Shown: positions 1 through 9,461, counted from the stretch's first letter. The stretch: DNA of 64,000 bases from Pseudomonas sp. TNT3 (GCF_010095445.2 NZ_WFGV02000022.1:1-64000); one strand, 5' to 3'. Program-made: numbers and translations. Notes: generated by a model from the sequence alone, not told the origin.

Positions 1-277
1 CGTGGATCAAACGGCTGAGCACGTCCCGACCATTTTCATCGGTGCCCAGCCAGTGAGCGCTGCCGGGCGGCTGGAAGGCCAATCGCGCCGACGCATCGAG
101 CGGGTCGTACGGAGCGAGCGCCGCTGGAAACGCTGCCGCCAGCAGCAACAGTGCCACGAACACCCCGGCCAGTAACAAACCGGGTCGCAACCGTCCCAGG
201 CGGGCAAGACGCAATGGACGTTGCCCCCCGACGCCCACCACCGGCCCTGTCATCACCGTTCCAATTGTCTGCGCCAT
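1..277 (-). CDS. ABC transporter permease, DppC/NikC type (partial)
   Basis: Only the first 92 codons lie in the window; the gene continues past the left edge. The product is the second inner-membrane permease of a peptide/nickel-type ABC importer. Visible are a basic cytoplasmic N-terminus, a hydrophobic first helix rich in Leu/Ala/Val (about residues 33-52), and the family signature after it: LAPYDPL followed by HWLGTDENGRDVLSRL. The ATG at 277 follows a GGAGCGG ribosome site. It lies 44 bp downstream of the aldo-keto reductase gene on the same strand, so it is probably the sixth gene of the operon that begins with the solute-binding protein; the DppB-type partner is three genes upstream. 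The ATPase subunits would be expected beyond the left edge. Confidence 0.85.
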   Translation of the reverse strand, partial: MAQTIGTVMTGPVVGVGGQRPLRLARLGRLRPGLLLAGVFVALLLLAAAFPAALAPYDPLDASARLAFQPPGSAHWLGTDENGRDVLSRLIH

Positions 278-321
278 TCACCGCTCCTTTTTTCGAACCC
301 AGTCATTCCCCAAGCGTCATG

Positions 322-1374
322 TCACGGCGCGGGGTTGGGAATGCGTTGGTGGATGGCCTGGACTTGCGCCTGAATCTCTTCGCTGAGGGTGACGTCCAGC
401 GCACCGAGGTTGTCGCGCAATTGCGCAAGGCTAGTCTGACCGGTCAGGGCACTGGCAACGAACGGCTTGCTGATGACATAGGCGAGTGCCAATTGCGCCG
501 GGCTGATGTTGTGCTGTTGCGCAACCTCTACGTAACCGGCGATCGCTGCCTGGGCCGACGCGCTGTCATAGCGATTGAACGTGCGATAGACCGCCGAAAG
601 CCGCGAACCCTCAGGACGCGCGCCGCCCAGGTACTTGCCGGTCAGCGCACCAAACGCCAGTGGCGAGTACGCCAGCAGCCCGACGCCCTCGCGGTGGCTG
701 AACTCCGAGAGGCCGCCCTCGTACAGGCGATTCAGCAAACTGTAAGGGTTCTGCACGCTGACAATCCGTGGCAGACCGCGGCGCTCGCTTTGCTTGATGA
801 ACTCGGCCACGCCCCACGGCGTTTCGTTGGACACGCCAATGTGACGAACCTTGCCGGCCTTGACCTGATCGGCCAGCACTTCTAGCGTTTCCTCGATGGC
901 GACGCTGTCAGCGTCATCGAGATAAGGGTATTCGCGCTGACCGAAGAAGTTGGTTTTGCGGTCTGGCCAGTGCAGTTGATAGAGGTCCAGGTAGTCCGTA
1001 TTCAAACGCTTGAGGCTGCCGTCCAGCGCCTCGACGATGTTGCGGCGATCATGCCGGCTGAGACCGTCGCGAATATGCTGCTGACCCGCAGGATCGCGCG
1101 CCGGGCCAGCGATTTTGCTCGCCAGGACAATACGCTCACGACCACCGCTGGCGGCCAGCCAACTGCCGATGTATCGCTCAGTGGTGCGCCAGGTTTCGGC
1201 CCGGGTCGGCGTGGGATACATCTCGGCGGTGTCGATGAAATTGATGCCTTCGGCCAGGGCCAGATCGATTTGTTGATGCGCATCGCTTTCGCTGTTCTGG
1301 TGGCCCCAGGTCATGGTGCCCAGACCCAGCACACTGATTTCGATATCACTGTTGCCCAATTGGCGGTAACGCAT
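322..1374 (-). CDS. tas: NADP(H)-dependent aldo-keto reductase, Tas family
   Basis: A 350-residue cytosolic aldo-keto reductase that closely follows E. coli Tas (346 residues) in length and sequence: the N-terminus runs LGLGTMTWG, then the catalytic region FIDTAEMYP (Asp and Tyr of the tetrad), SKIAGP (Lys) and YQLHWPDR (His), and the NPYSLLN and LAYSPLAFG segments of the cofactor half. The family reduces carbonyl groups with NADPH in a TIM barrel; the physiological substrate is not evident. The start is preceded by GGATGAACC. It lies 38 bp after the FMN monooxygenase gene, inside the transporter operon, so it may process an aldehyde or ketone released by the monooxygenases (inference). Confidence 0.88.
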   Translation of the reverse strand: MRYRQLGNSDIEISVLGLGTMTWGHQNSESDAHQQIDLALAEGINFIDTAEMYPTPTRAETWRTTERYIGSWLAASGGRERIVLASKIAGPARDPAGQQHIRDGLSRHDRRNIVEALDGSLKRLNTDYLDLYQLHWPDRKTNFFGQREYPYLDDADSVAIEETLEVLADQVKAGKVRHIGVSNETPWGVAEFIKQSERRGLPRIVSVQNPYSLLNRLYEGGLSEFSHREGVGLLAYSPLAFGALTGKYLGGARPEGSRLSAVYRTFNRYDSASAQAAIAGYVEVAQQHNISPAQLALAYVISKPFVASALTGQTSLAQLRDNLGALDVTLSEEIQAQVQAIHQRIPNPAP

Positions 1375-1412
1375 GGTTCATCCTTTCATTGAAATGTTGA
1401 AGACGCCGGGGT

Positions 1413-2762
1413 TCAGGTTCGCAGCGCGTATTGATTGGTCGGAAACGGCAAGCCGAGGTGCTCGCGCAACGTGCTGCCGGTGTACTCGTGACGGAACAGT
1501 CCGCGTTTTTGCAGCAACGGCACGACCTCGTCGACAAAGATCTCGACGCCGGAGGGGAACATGTCCGGCATGATGTTAAAGCCGTCTGCGGCATGGGCCA
1601 GGTACCAGTGCGACAAGGTGTCGGCGACCTGTTCCGGCGTGCCCACCAGCAACCGGTGACCCACCAGGATGCGCCGCGAAAGCTGGCGAATACTGAGGTT
1701 CTCCCGACGGGCGAGATTGAGTTGCGCCTCAAGGAAACCCTGGGAGCCGCGCTCGAAATCAGCCACCGGACCGATACGATCCCAAGGCAATGGCGCGTCC
1801 GGGTCGAGCTCCTTGGCAGCGATGCCGATCCGGCCTGCCACCTGCTCCAGCAAGCCGTGTTCACCGTGCCACGCGTTGAGTGCATCGAAGCGTGCATGGG
1901 CCTCGGCTTCGGTGCTGCCGATCACGGTCGACAGGCCGGGCATGATTTTCAGGTGCTCGGGATTGCGTCCCCAGCCCAGCGCCCGCTCTTTCATTTCGCC
2001 GTAGAACAGCTGTCCGTCTTCCAGGGTGGTCTGGGTGGTAAAAATCGCATCGGCGTAGCGCGAGCCCAAGGCCTTGCCGCCCTCCGATGAACCGGCCTGG
2101 ACCAGCACCGGCCGGCCCTGGGGTGAGCGCGGCACATTCAACGGGCCTTTGACGGAAAAGTGCTGCCCGACGAAGTCGATGGTGTGGACTTTTTTCGGGT
2201 CGGCAAAGCGTCCGGCACGAGCATCGCCGATGATCGCGTCGTCCTCCCAGCTGTCCCATAACTTCACAGTGACGTCGATGAACTCGTCTGCGCGGGCATA
2301 GCGGTCCACGTGTAACGGCGCGCCGGCAAGGCCGAAGTTTTGCGCAGCGGCATCACCCGCGTTGGTCACCACGTTCCACGCCGCGCGACCACCGCTGATG
2401 TAGTCCAGCGAGGCAAAGCGGCGGGCGATGTTGTATGGATCGTTGTAGGTGCTGGAGGCCGTGGCGATGACCCCGATGCGCTGGGTGGCCAGCGCCACGG
2501 CGGTCAGCAACACGGTGGGTTCCAGACGTCCGCCCGGCTGACTGGCAACGTCGCCTGCCAACGCCGGGCCATCGGCGAGGAAAATCGCATCCAGGCAGCC
2601 GCGTTCGGAAATCCGCGCGATGTTGCGGTAGTACTCCACGTCCAGATACGCGTTGGCCGGCACTTCGGCCGCACGCCAGGCGCCGGAGTGCGCGCCAAAG
2701 CCCAGGATGTTCATGCCCAGGCTCATTTGCCCGTCACGGGTATTGCTCGATGGCTTGCTCAT
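1413..2762 (-). CDS. FMN-dependent monooxygenase, NtaA/SnaA/DszA family (LLM class)
   Basis: A 449-residue flavin-dependent monooxygenase of the bacterial-luciferase superfamily. Features typical of the NtaA/SnaA/SoxA(DszA) branch are the N-terminal GFGAHSGAWR region, RISERGCLDAIFLAD, EPTVLLTAVA, the STYNDPYNIARRFASLDYISGGRAAWNVVT block that binds flavin and substrate, PVLVQAGSSEGG, and a C-terminal HEYTGSTLREHLGLP, a conserved ending. These enzymes use FMNH2 from a separate reductase and O2 to cleave C-N or C-S bonds in nitrilotriacetate-like or sulfone substrates. Its ATG overlaps the stop of the upstream acyl-CoA dehydrogenase-like gene (ATGA), indicating translational coupling. No flavin reductase is visible in the window, so FMNH2 must come from elsewhere. 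The substrate is unknown. Confidence 0.88.
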   Translation of the reverse strand: MSKPSSNTRDGQMSLGMNILGFGAHSGAWRAAEVPANAYLDVEYYRNIARISERGCLDAIFLADGPALAGDVASQPGGRLEPTVLLTAVALATQRIGVIATASSTYNDPYNIARRFASLDYISGGRAAWNVVTNAGDAAAQNFGLAGAPLHVDRYARADEFIDVTVKLWDSWEDDAIIGDARAGRFADPKKVHTIDFVGQHFSVKGPLNVPRSPQGRPVLVQAGSSEGGKALGSRYADAIFTTQTTLEDGQLFYGEMKERALGWGRNPEHLKIMPGLSTVIGSTEAEAHARFDALNAWHGEHGLLEQVAGRIGIAAKELDPDAPLPWDRIGPVADFERGSQGFLEAQLNLARRENLSIRQLSRRILVGHRLLVGTPEQVADTLSHWYLAHAADGFNIMPDMFPSGVEIFVDEVVPLLQKRGLFRHEYTGSTLREHLGLPFPTNQYALRT

Positions 2763-4033
2763 ACGGCACTCGCTTCGTCACGTGCGCCGCTGCCCTGCTT
2801 CTCGGCGTCGGCCGCTTGCAGTTGGCGCCAGGCGGCGTTGGGGCTGATGTTGTTGAGGTAGTAATTGCCCAGGGCGCGCTCGCGGTAGATCGCCGGGTTG
2901 TGCGAGGCCAGGGTGCGCGCGTTGCGCCAATGCCGATCAAAGCGTCGGGTCTCGCTGGTGGCGGAAGCGCCGCCCACTTCAAACAGCAAGGTCGTGGCCT
3001 CCAGCACTTGCTCAAGCACGATCTGTTGCGCCTGATACGCGCGAATTTCCGCCTCGGTGTACTGCTGTTCGGTGGCAGTACCGCCCTGCTCCGCTTCATG
3101 GACTTCCTGCAGCACCTGAGCCACCGCCAACACCTGGGTGCGCGCGGCATAGGCCAGGCTGGACAGACGCCCGATAACACGCTGCACCAGCGGATCATCC
3201 TTGGGACTGGATTGCCCCGGTACGCCAAACGCCCGCGTGCGCCCTTGCACGAATTCGGTGGCATCACGCAGCACCGCATTGGCGATGCCGGCCAACGTCG
3301 CCAGATGGAACAGCTGATAGAAGGCCGTCAGGTAGGATTCGGCGCGCAGCTCGTCCTTCTTGAAGCGACGGACGATATGCTGCGCCGGCACCTTCACCGC
3401 CTTGAAACGCGTGGTGCCGCTGCCCGTGAGGCGCTGGCCGAAACCGTCCCAGTCATCCTCGACCGTCACGCCCGGTGCATCGGTGGGCACCGCGACGCTG
3501 ACAAAGTCATCCCCGTCCAGTGCCACGGCGGCAATCCAGTTGGCGTACAGCGTGCCGGTGCAGTAGTACTTCTCGCCATCCAGCTGCCAGCCGGTCTCAC
3601 CCGTTTCAGACTCGACCGCACTGAGCGTGACCGAGTTGCGCGTGGTGTCGCTGCGCTCGGCCATGGCCGCGCCCCAGAGCTGGCCGTCGACCACTTTGCC
3701 CAGCCAGTAATCCTGCGAGTCGGCGTCACGGCTGGACAGCCGGCCTTCGACGAAGCCGAAGTGCGCACGGACGATCTGCGGCAGGTTCGAATCGGCTTCG
3801 CCCAGGGCAATCAACAGCCGAAACAACTGCGGCAGACTGGCGCCCAGGCCACCTTGGGAGGCGGGAACCCGCAACGCCCCGAACCCCGCTTCACGCAGCC
3901 AGGTCACCGCGTCATGCGCCAACTCGCGTTGCTGCTCGCGAGCGACAGCGGTGTCGGCGATGCGGGCAAATACCTCGGTAAAACGCTGGTTCAGGTCTTC
4001 ATCGGTCACAGCAGGTGAAATCGCAGCACTCAT
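2759..4033 (-). CDS. Acyl-CoA dehydrogenase-like flavin monooxygenase, SfnB/DszC type
   Basis: A 424-residue protein with the acyl-CoA dehydrogenase fold: an N-terminal helical domain (AHDAVTWLREAGFGALRVP), a middle beta domain (GEKYYCTGTLYANWIAAVA) and a C-terminal helical domain ending near FDRHWRNARTLASHNP. That last motif, with the HWRN stretch, marks the SfnB/DszC/IsoB group of FMNH2-using monooxygenases, not true dehydrogenases. I chose ATG 4033 because AAGGAAA lies directly upstream; an in-frame GTG at 4060 overlapping the permease stop is possible but has a poorer site. It is coupled to the monooxygenase downstream by an ATGA overlap. Relatives act on dimethyl sulfone or dibenzothiophene, so an organosulfur substrate is plausible but not shown. 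Confidence 0.87.
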   Translation of the reverse strand: MSAAISPAVTDEDLNQRFTEVFARIADTAVAREQQRELAHDAVTWLREAGFGALRVPASQGGLGASLPQLFRLLIALGEADSNLPQIVRAHFGFVEGRLSSRDADSQDYWLGKVVDGQLWGAAMAERSDTTRNSVTLSAVESETGETGWQLDGEKYYCTGTLYANWIAAVALDGDDFVSVAVPTDAPGVTVEDDWDGFGQRLTGSGTTRFKAVKVPAQHIVRRFKKDELRAESYLTAFYQLFHLATLAGIANAVLRDATEFVQGRTRAFGVPGQSSPKDDPLVQRVIGRLSSLAYAARTQVLAVAQVLQEVHEAEQGGTATEQQYTEAEIRAYQAQQIVLEQVLEATTLLFEVGGASATSETRRFDRHWRNARTLASHNPAIYRERALGNYYLNNISPNAAWRQLQAADAEKQGSGARDEASAV

Positions 4034-4056
4034 GATTTTTCCTTTTTCATAGACAC

Positions 4057-4989
4057 TCACGCTTGATCCGCCCGAGGGTCGATCCAGCGGTTGATCAAAT
4101 CCACAGTGAGGTTCACCACCACGTAAACAGCGGCGGCGAGCAAGGTCACGCCCAACACCATGGGCACGTCTTTGTTGCTGGTGGCGTCAAGCATCAGGCG
4201 GCCAATGCCCTGGCGTGCGAACAGCAGTTCGATGACCACCGCACCGCCCAGCAGGCTGGCAAAAATGAACCCGGCCAGCGTCACCAAAGGCACCAGTGCA
4301 TGACGCAGGGCATGGCGCAGGCGCACGGCGGTTTCGGACAGCCCCCGGGCACGGGCCATGGCGATAAAGGGCTGTTCCAGGGTGTCTTCCAGGGACTGGC
4401 GCAACAGTTGGGTGAGCACCGCCGCCACCGGTAATGCCAGCGCTACCGAAGGCAATATCAACGAGCGCCAGCCCACTGACCCGGACGGTGGCAACCAGTG
4501 CCAATGAAACGAAAACACCAGCAACAGCAAGAGGCCGATCACGAACGACGGTGCGGACGAAATCACCAGTTCGCTGCCTGACGCGAACGAACGAACCCAG
4601 CGCGAACGGTTGGCGGTGAGGATCGCGCAGACCAGCGCCAACACCACCGCCAACAACGCGGCGCTGACGGACAGTTGCAGGGTCGCGCCGATCTGTTCGC
4701 CGATCGCCTGGGACACTGGAATGCGCAAGCGATAGGACTCGCCCAGGTCGGCGTGAGCCAGGCGCAGCAAGTATTGCCCGTATTGCACGATCAATGGCTG
4801 ATCGAGTCCGTACTCGGCACGCACCCTGGCCAGCAACTCCGGCGTCGGCAAGGCATCCGGGCCACCGAGGATCGCCAGCGCGGTGTCGCCTCCACTGAAG
4901 TTCACCGCCAGAAACGTCAGCGTCGCTGCGCCCCACAACGCACCAATGCCCGCCAGCAGACGCCAGGCAATACGTTTGAGCAGGTTCAT
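4057..4989 (-). CDS. ABC transporter permease, DppB/NikB type
   Basis: A 310-residue inner-membrane permease with about six hydrophobic segments. The N-terminus (LLKRIAWRLLAGIGALWGAATLTFL) and the periplasmic ARVRAEYGLDQPLIVQYGQYL stretch are typical of the BPD_transp_1 family. The cytoplasmic EAA loop is seen as MARARGLSETAVRLRHALRHAL, which contacts the ATPase, and is followed by the GGAVVIELLFARQGIGRL motif. The ATG overlaps the solute-binding protein stop by four bases, so the two are coupled. With the DppC-type gene at the left edge it would form the membrane channel of one peptide-like importer; it is odd that three enzyme genes separate the two permease genes. Confidence 0.9.
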   Translation of the reverse strand: MNLLKRIAWRLLAGIGALWGAATLTFLAVNFSGGDTALAILGGPDALPTPELLARVRAEYGLDQPLIVQYGQYLLRLAHADLGESYRLRIPVSQAIGEQIGATLQLSVSAALLAVVLALVCAILTANRSRWVRSFASGSELVISSAPSFVIGLLLLLVFSFHWHWLPPSGSVGWRSLILPSVALALPVAAVLTQLLRQSLEDTLEQPFIAMARARGLSETAVRLRHALRHALVPLVTLAGFIFASLLGGAVVIELLFARQGIGRLMLDATSNKDVPMVLGVTLLAAAVYVVVNLTVDLINRWIDPRADQA

Positions 4990-6689
4990 GGTTGCCCCCG
5001 GTCCAGCCAGACGCTGGTGAAAAACGGAACGTTGTGGGACGTGTCGAAAATCACGCCTTGGACCTGACGCCCATAGGCGGTCAGTACCTGGCTTTCGACC
5101 GAAGGCACGGCGGGGACCGTTTCAACCAGACGCTGTTGCGCCTTGCTGTAAAGCGCCTGCAGCTCCACTGGATCGCGAGAGCGACGCGCGGCGCTGAGGA
5201 CGCGATCCAGTTCATCATCGCGAAAACGCCCGGCGTTCTGGCCAATCAGTTTCGCCGTGCTGATTGACTGGCTTTGATACAGCACGAACAAACCATCAGG
5301 CGTGTTGGTGTGCCAGTAACCCGCCGCCAGGGCCTGAAACTTGCCGGCATAGCGCCGCTCCGTGACGCGGGTCAGGGGCAGCATTTCAATGGGCATCTCG
5401 AAGCCGACTTTTTTCAGATCGGCCTGTATGGCCACCGACACGCTGGCGGGAAACGCCGGATTGTCATAGGTCAGCAAGGTCGCCTTGAGACGCTGGCCGT
5501 CTTTGGTCCTGTACCCCTGAGAATCGCGTACGGTCCAGCCCGCGTCGTCGAGCAAGGCGTTGGCGGCGCTGACGTCATACGCCAGGGCGTCGTTGTTGGG
5601 TTGATAGAAGCGCGTGTTGGCGGCAAGGAAATCGGCCTTGCTCAGGAACTCGCCGAAACCGGAAATCCAGGCCAGGCCTTCGCGATCAATTGCCCGGGCC
5701 ACCGCGCGACGTATCCGCACGTCGTCGAAGGGAGGCTGCTCGACGTTGAACGTCATGCTGCGACTCGGGTTGCCTTTGCGAATGCGGCTGCGCATGACCA
5801 GTTCAGGGTTGGCGCGAATTGCAGCCGCGTTCTGCGCCGGCGCATCCAGGGCGAAATCCGATTGCCCGGATTCCAGCGCGGTGAAGCGGATCATCGCTTC
5901 GGGGACGTAACTGAGTTCGATGCGGTCCAGGTAGGCCTCACCGACGTGGCGCGTGACTGCCGGCGCCCAGTGATAGCCGGGGCGTTTCACAAAGACCGCG
6001 CCCTGATCCCGGGTGTAGCTTTGCAGCAGAAACGGGCCGCTGCCGACCGGGTGTTCGGCGATGGTTTTCGGCGCTTCACGGATCTGCTTCGGCGAGATCA
6101 TCCCCAGCCACGACTGGGCCAGCACATCCAGAAACGGTGTATAGGGCTCACGCAGGTGAGCTTCGAAGGTGTATTCGTCGACGACCTTGCCGTCCAGGTA
6201 TGGCGCGATGTACGCCGCCGCCAATGGCGACTTGGTCGCCGGATCACGCATGTGTTCCAGGTTGGTTTGCAGCGCGGCGGCGTTGAATTTTTCGCCGTCG
6301 CTGAACGTCACGTCATCGCGCAGGTGAAACGTGTAGGTCTTGCCGTCTTCGGAGATCTCCCAGGAACGCGCCAGCCACGGGCTGATGTTGCCTTGCTCGT
6401 CCTGATACACCAGGCAGTCGAACAGGATTCGGCCCAGCCACTGAATGTTGCCATTGGACAAGGCGTGGATGTCGAAACTGCCGGCGTCCGAGGCTGCCGA
6501 GACTTTCAGGGTTCCACCGCTGCGACCCGGTGACGGCTCGTGAAAATCCGCCGCCGGGTAGGAAATGATTCCATTGTTCACGGTCCCGTCAGCCTGCGGC
6601 GCGCCGGGCTGGGGAGCCGCTGAGGGCGAGCAGGCATTTATCGCTAGGGATAAAACGATAAGGCCCGAGAGTTTGAAGACTGTTCTCAA
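4986..6689 (-). CDS. ABC transporter solute-binding lipoprotein, family 5 (DppA-like)
   Basis: A family-5 extracellular solute-binding protein, 567 residues from the chosen start. A TTG at 6689 is preceded by AAGGAC at good distance and opens a lipoprotein signal: LRTVFKLSGLIVLSLAINAC, with Cys at residue 21 as the lipid anchor. The reading frame stays open 67 codons further upstream, but that stretch has no signal and no protein-like character. Mature features are GSFDIHALSNGNIQWLGRILFDCL, EDGKTYTFHLRDDVTFSDGEKFNA, the PVGSGPF hinge motif and DVRIRRAVARAIDRE. The family binds peptides, nickel chelates, opines and other small organics. It is first in the operon and divergent from a TonB receptor, so the pair probably handle one ligand across both membranes. 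Confidence 0.88.
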   Translation of the reverse strand: MRTVFKLSGLIVLSLAINACSPSAAPQPGAPQADGTVNNGIISYPAADFHEPSPGRSGGTLKVSAASDAGSFDIHALSNGNIQWLGRILFDCLVYQDEQGNISPWLARSWEISEDGKTYTFHLRDDVTFSDGEKFNAAALQTNLEHMRDPATKSPLAAAYIAPYLDGKVVDEYTFEAHLREPYTPFLDVLAQSWLGMISPKQIREAPKTIAEHPVGSGPFLLQSYTRDQGAVFVKRPGYHWAPAVTRHVGEAYLDRIELSYVPEAMIRFTALESGQSDFALDAPAQNAAAIRANPELVMRSRIRKGNPSRSMTFNVEQPPFDDVRIRRAVARAIDREGLAWISGFGEFLSKADFLAANTRFYQPNNDALAYDVSAANALLDDAGWTVRDSQGYRTKDGQRLKATLLTYDNPAFPASVSVAIQADLKKVGFEMPIEMLPLTRVTERRYAGKFQALAAGYWHTNTPDGLFVLYQSQSISTAKLIGQNAGRFRDDELDRVLSAARRSRDPVELQALYSKAQQRLVETVPAVPSVESQVLTAYGRQVQGVIFDTSHNVPFFTSVWLDRGQP

Positions 6690-7289
6690 TGACGCGTCCT
6701 TAATAGTGTTCAGCGAATAACTGGAATTGGAAGCGCCTATGCACTGAACATGCCATGGGCTAATACGCGTCGATATTGAGTATGAGTAGCCGATTACTGA
6801 AAAGGTGGTTACTTGCGCGAGGCCTTTTGTTCCGTGGTGTTTATTCGATTTATTACTCGAATCGGCTGGGCCTTTATTAATGACAAACACTTATATCGAT
6901 ATGCATTTATTGCCAGTCAGCAACTGCCGGTAATTTCGCAATCTGTCCATTCACTGTTGCGCCAGAAACAGCTGACAGCCCTGTAGGAGCACAGCTTGCT
7001 GGCGATGAGGCCGCATCAGTCAACATCGAAATCGAAATCGAATGGCGGTCCGCCATCGCCAGCAAGCTGTGCGCCTACAAAGATGTGCTGGGAATCACCA
7101 ACTGTTGCCACACCAACAGCGGTTCAAATAAAAGATCACTTCGCAGCAAAATTACTTCTGCACTGAGCGTCTTTAAACGGCGAATCTCAACTAACAACGC
7201 CATTGGCACAGTTACTGCTTAGAGCCAATCAAGCATGACTATACGAATAGAAAGCTCAGACGAATTTATCTATTCATTGGGGATTAAGC
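6690..7289. promoter_or_regulatory. Divergent control region between solute-binding lipoprotein and TonB receptor
   Basis: Six hundred bases without a convincing gene separate the two divergent transcription units. It contains one REP-like inverted repeat (6982-7079) and A+T-rich stretches near 6880-6920 and 7190-7270, just upstream of the receptor gene, where promoters are likely. I could not pick out a confident -35/-10 pair or an operator. Confidence 0.5.
6982..7079. repeat. REP-like inverted repeat
   Basis: The arms 6982-7007 and 7054-7079 are inverted copies (TGTAGGAGCACAGCTTGCTG and onward, against its complement) with one mismatch. The loop holds three overlapping copies of ATCGAA and an inner palindrome ATGGCGGTCCGCCAT at 7042-7056. 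The GGAGC...GCTTGCTGGCGAT sequence is typical of Pseudomonas REP elements. A second, related element lies at 11073-11162. Confidence 0.85.
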
Positions 7290-9461
7290 GTGATGCGTTC
7301 AGTATTCCGGGGAGCGTTACAAAAGTTACCGCAGGCCATCCGACAGGCGACCTGGTTGACAACAGTGGGACTCGGTTCTGCCTTGTTGCTTTCAGGTGCC
7401 GTACAAGCGGATGACACATCAACCACAACAGCTGGCTCTTCGAAATCAGTCGAGCCACAGCTGCAGACGGTCACGGTAAAGGGGCAGCAGATCACACCGG
7501 TCGAGGCCGCTAAAAGTCAGCTGGATGAAGTACCGGGCGGCACCAGCATTGTCGACAGCGAGCAAGTGTCCAAGGGACGGACCGCGACGCTGCAAGACAC
7601 CCTCGCCTATCAGCCAGGGGTGTTCGTGCAATCCACCGGCGGCAATGATGCGGCGAAGATTTCCATTCGCGGCTCGGGTGCCAACACCTCGCCGGGTTAT
7701 TTCCGCGAGGGCATCAAATTCCTGTTCAACGGTTTGCCCATCACCGGGCCCGGCGGCACGCCTTACGAGTTTCTGAACGGCTCCGGGGTGAATTACACCG
7801 AGATCCTGCGCGGTGCCAACGCCTTTCAGTACGGAGCCTTGAGCCTGGGCGGCGCGATCAACTTCGTCAACCAGACCGGCTACACCGCGCCGGGGCTGCG
7901 CCTGCGCGCTGAAGCTGGCAGCTATGGCTACAACAAACAGAGCGTCAGTTTTGGTGGCGTCGAGGGTGCCTTCGACTACTACGTCAACGCCGACAATTAC
8001 CGCAGCGATGGATTCCGCGACTACAGCCTGTCGAAAAGCCAAGGCGTAGTCGCCAACTTCGGCTACAAGTTCAGCCCCAAACTGGAAACCCAGCTGATGC
8101 TGCGTTACCGCGACGAGTACCACAACGACCCAAGCGCCACCACGCTGGATCAGGTCAAGCATCACAGCGATCGCGCCAGTGCAACCGCCGCTTCCAGCGG
8201 TGCCGGCAGCCGGCGTCCGGGCAGCGTCTGGGCCGGCAGCAAGACCACCTACACCTTCGACGACGACGCCACCTTGTCGGTGGGTTTGTCCTACTACGAG
8301 TACGCTCACAACAACAGCCCGAACAGCCCAAGCAACCCGAGCTATTGGGACTGGCATGACCTCAGCGCCGTGATCAATTACGACCGCACGGATCAATGGT
8401 TCGGCCATGAAAGCCGCTCGAGTGTGGCCTCCACTTCCACCGAGCATCTGAAGGGCGAAGTCAATTCCACGTTTGCCAACAAACAGACGCGCAAGTTCGT
8501 GGACTATGGCTCCTCGTTCGACCACGTGTTCTCGCTGGGCAACGACCTGGAACTGGTGGATGACCTGTGGCTGACCACCGGCCTGTCGGCCATCAACGTC
8601 CGTCGTCACGCCAACGTGAAGGAATCGCTGGTGCCCAACACCACCGCGTTCCCCACCGATGTGACCTACGATAACTGGAGCCTGGCGCCACGCATCGGCG
8701 TGCGTTACCAGTTCAATCCGAACCTGCAGGTGTTTGCCAACGTCAGCCGTTCGGTGGATCCACCGGCGTCCTGGGAGTATTCGGGTTCCGGTCCGACCGC
8801 GCCGTACGTGCGTCCGCTGGTAGAACAGAAAGCCAACACGGTGGAAATCGGTATCAAGGGCTCCGAAGGCATTTTCGATGGCAGCCTGGCGCTCTATCGC
8901 TCGTGGGTTAAGAACGAATTGCTGAACGTTCAACTGATCCCCGCTACCTCGACCGCCGCGGCGGTGACCGGCGCCTTCAACGCGACGCCAACGATCCACC
9001 AGGGCATCGAAGCCGGGTTGAACACGCGTTTATGGGAAAGCGACAGCGGCGAGCAGGTCTCGTGGCGCCAGGTGTACACCTACAACGATTTCTACTACCG
9101 TCACGATCCGACCTTTGGTGACAATCAACTGCCGGGCATCCCCAAGCATGTGTATCAGGGTGAAGTTCAGTACGAGCATCCGACAGGCTTCTACACCGGT
9201 GTGAACGTGCAGTCCGCGTCACGCACAGCGGTGGATTACGCCAACAGTTTCTACGCGCCCTCCTACACTATTTTTGGCGCGAACGTGGGTTACGAGACCC
9301 CCAGCAAAGACTGGAAGGTGTCCCTTGATCTGAAGAACCTGGCGAACAAAAAATACGTCACGGCGGTCCAACCGCTGTACGACGCCAAAGGCCAGGACAC
9401 TGCGGCGCTGTATCCGGGTGACGGGATTGGCGCGTATGTGGCGGTAGAAATGCGTTATTGA
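7290..9461 (+). CDS. TonB-dependent outer-membrane receptor
   Basis: A TonB-dependent receptor of about 723 residues. A GTG at 7290 and an ATG at 7293 are both usable after GGGGA. The signal peptide is long and ends at AVQA before DDTSTTTAG. Next come a TonB-box-like LQTVTVKG, the plug domain (TLQDTLAYQPGVFVQS; ISIRGSGANTSPGYFREGIKF; EILRGANAFQYGALSLGGAINFV), about 22 beta strands, and an aromatic C-terminal residue in VAVEMRY needed for outer-membrane insertion. The family imports siderophores, sugars or sulfur compounds using TonB-ExbBD energy. No FecIR-type sigma/anti-sigma genes are adjacent and there is no N-terminal signalling extension. Divergence from the ABC importer suggests a shared, non-ferric ligand (inference). 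Confidence 0.9.
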   Translation: MMRSVFRGALQKLPQAIRQATWLTTVGLGSALLLSGAVQADDTSTTTAGSSKSVEPQLQTVTVKGQQITPVEAAKSQLDEVPGGTSIVDSEQVSKGRTATLQDTLAYQPGVFVQSTGGNDAAKISIRGSGANTSPGYFREGIKFLFNGLPITGPGGTPYEFLNGSGVNYTEILRGANAFQYGALSLGGAINFVNQTGYTAPGLRLRAEAGSYGYNKQSVSFGGVEGAFDYYVNADNYRSDGFRDYSLSKSQGVVANFGYKFSPKLETQLMLRYRDEYHNDPSATTLDQVKHHSDRASATAASSGAGSRRPGSVWAGSKTTYTFDDDATLSVGLSYYEYAHNNSPNSPSNPSYWDWHDLSAVINYDRTDQWFGHESRSSVASTSTEHLKGEVNSTFANKQTRKFVDYGSSFDHVFSLGNDLELVDDLWLTTGLSAINVRRHANVKESLVPNTTAFPTDVTYDNWSLAPRIGVRYQFNPNLQVFANVSRSVDPPASWEYSGSGPTAPYVRPLVEQKANTVEIGIKGSEGIFDGSLALYRSWVKNELLNVQLIPATSTAAAVTGAFNATPTIHQGIEAGLNTRLWESDSGEQVSWRQVYTYNDFYYRHDPTFGDNQLPGIPKHVYQGEVQYEHPTGFYTGVNVQSASRTAVDYANSFYAPSYTIFGANVGYETPSKDWKVSLDLKNLANKKYVTAVQPLYDAKGQDTAALYPGDGIGAYVAVEMRY

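Noticed and set aside
7446-8999. Long minus-strand open frame of over 500 codons inside the TonB receptor gene
   Set aside because: It is antisense to a gene with a clear signal peptide and receptor domains; the translation is low in protein-like character. High-GC genes often leave such shadow frames.
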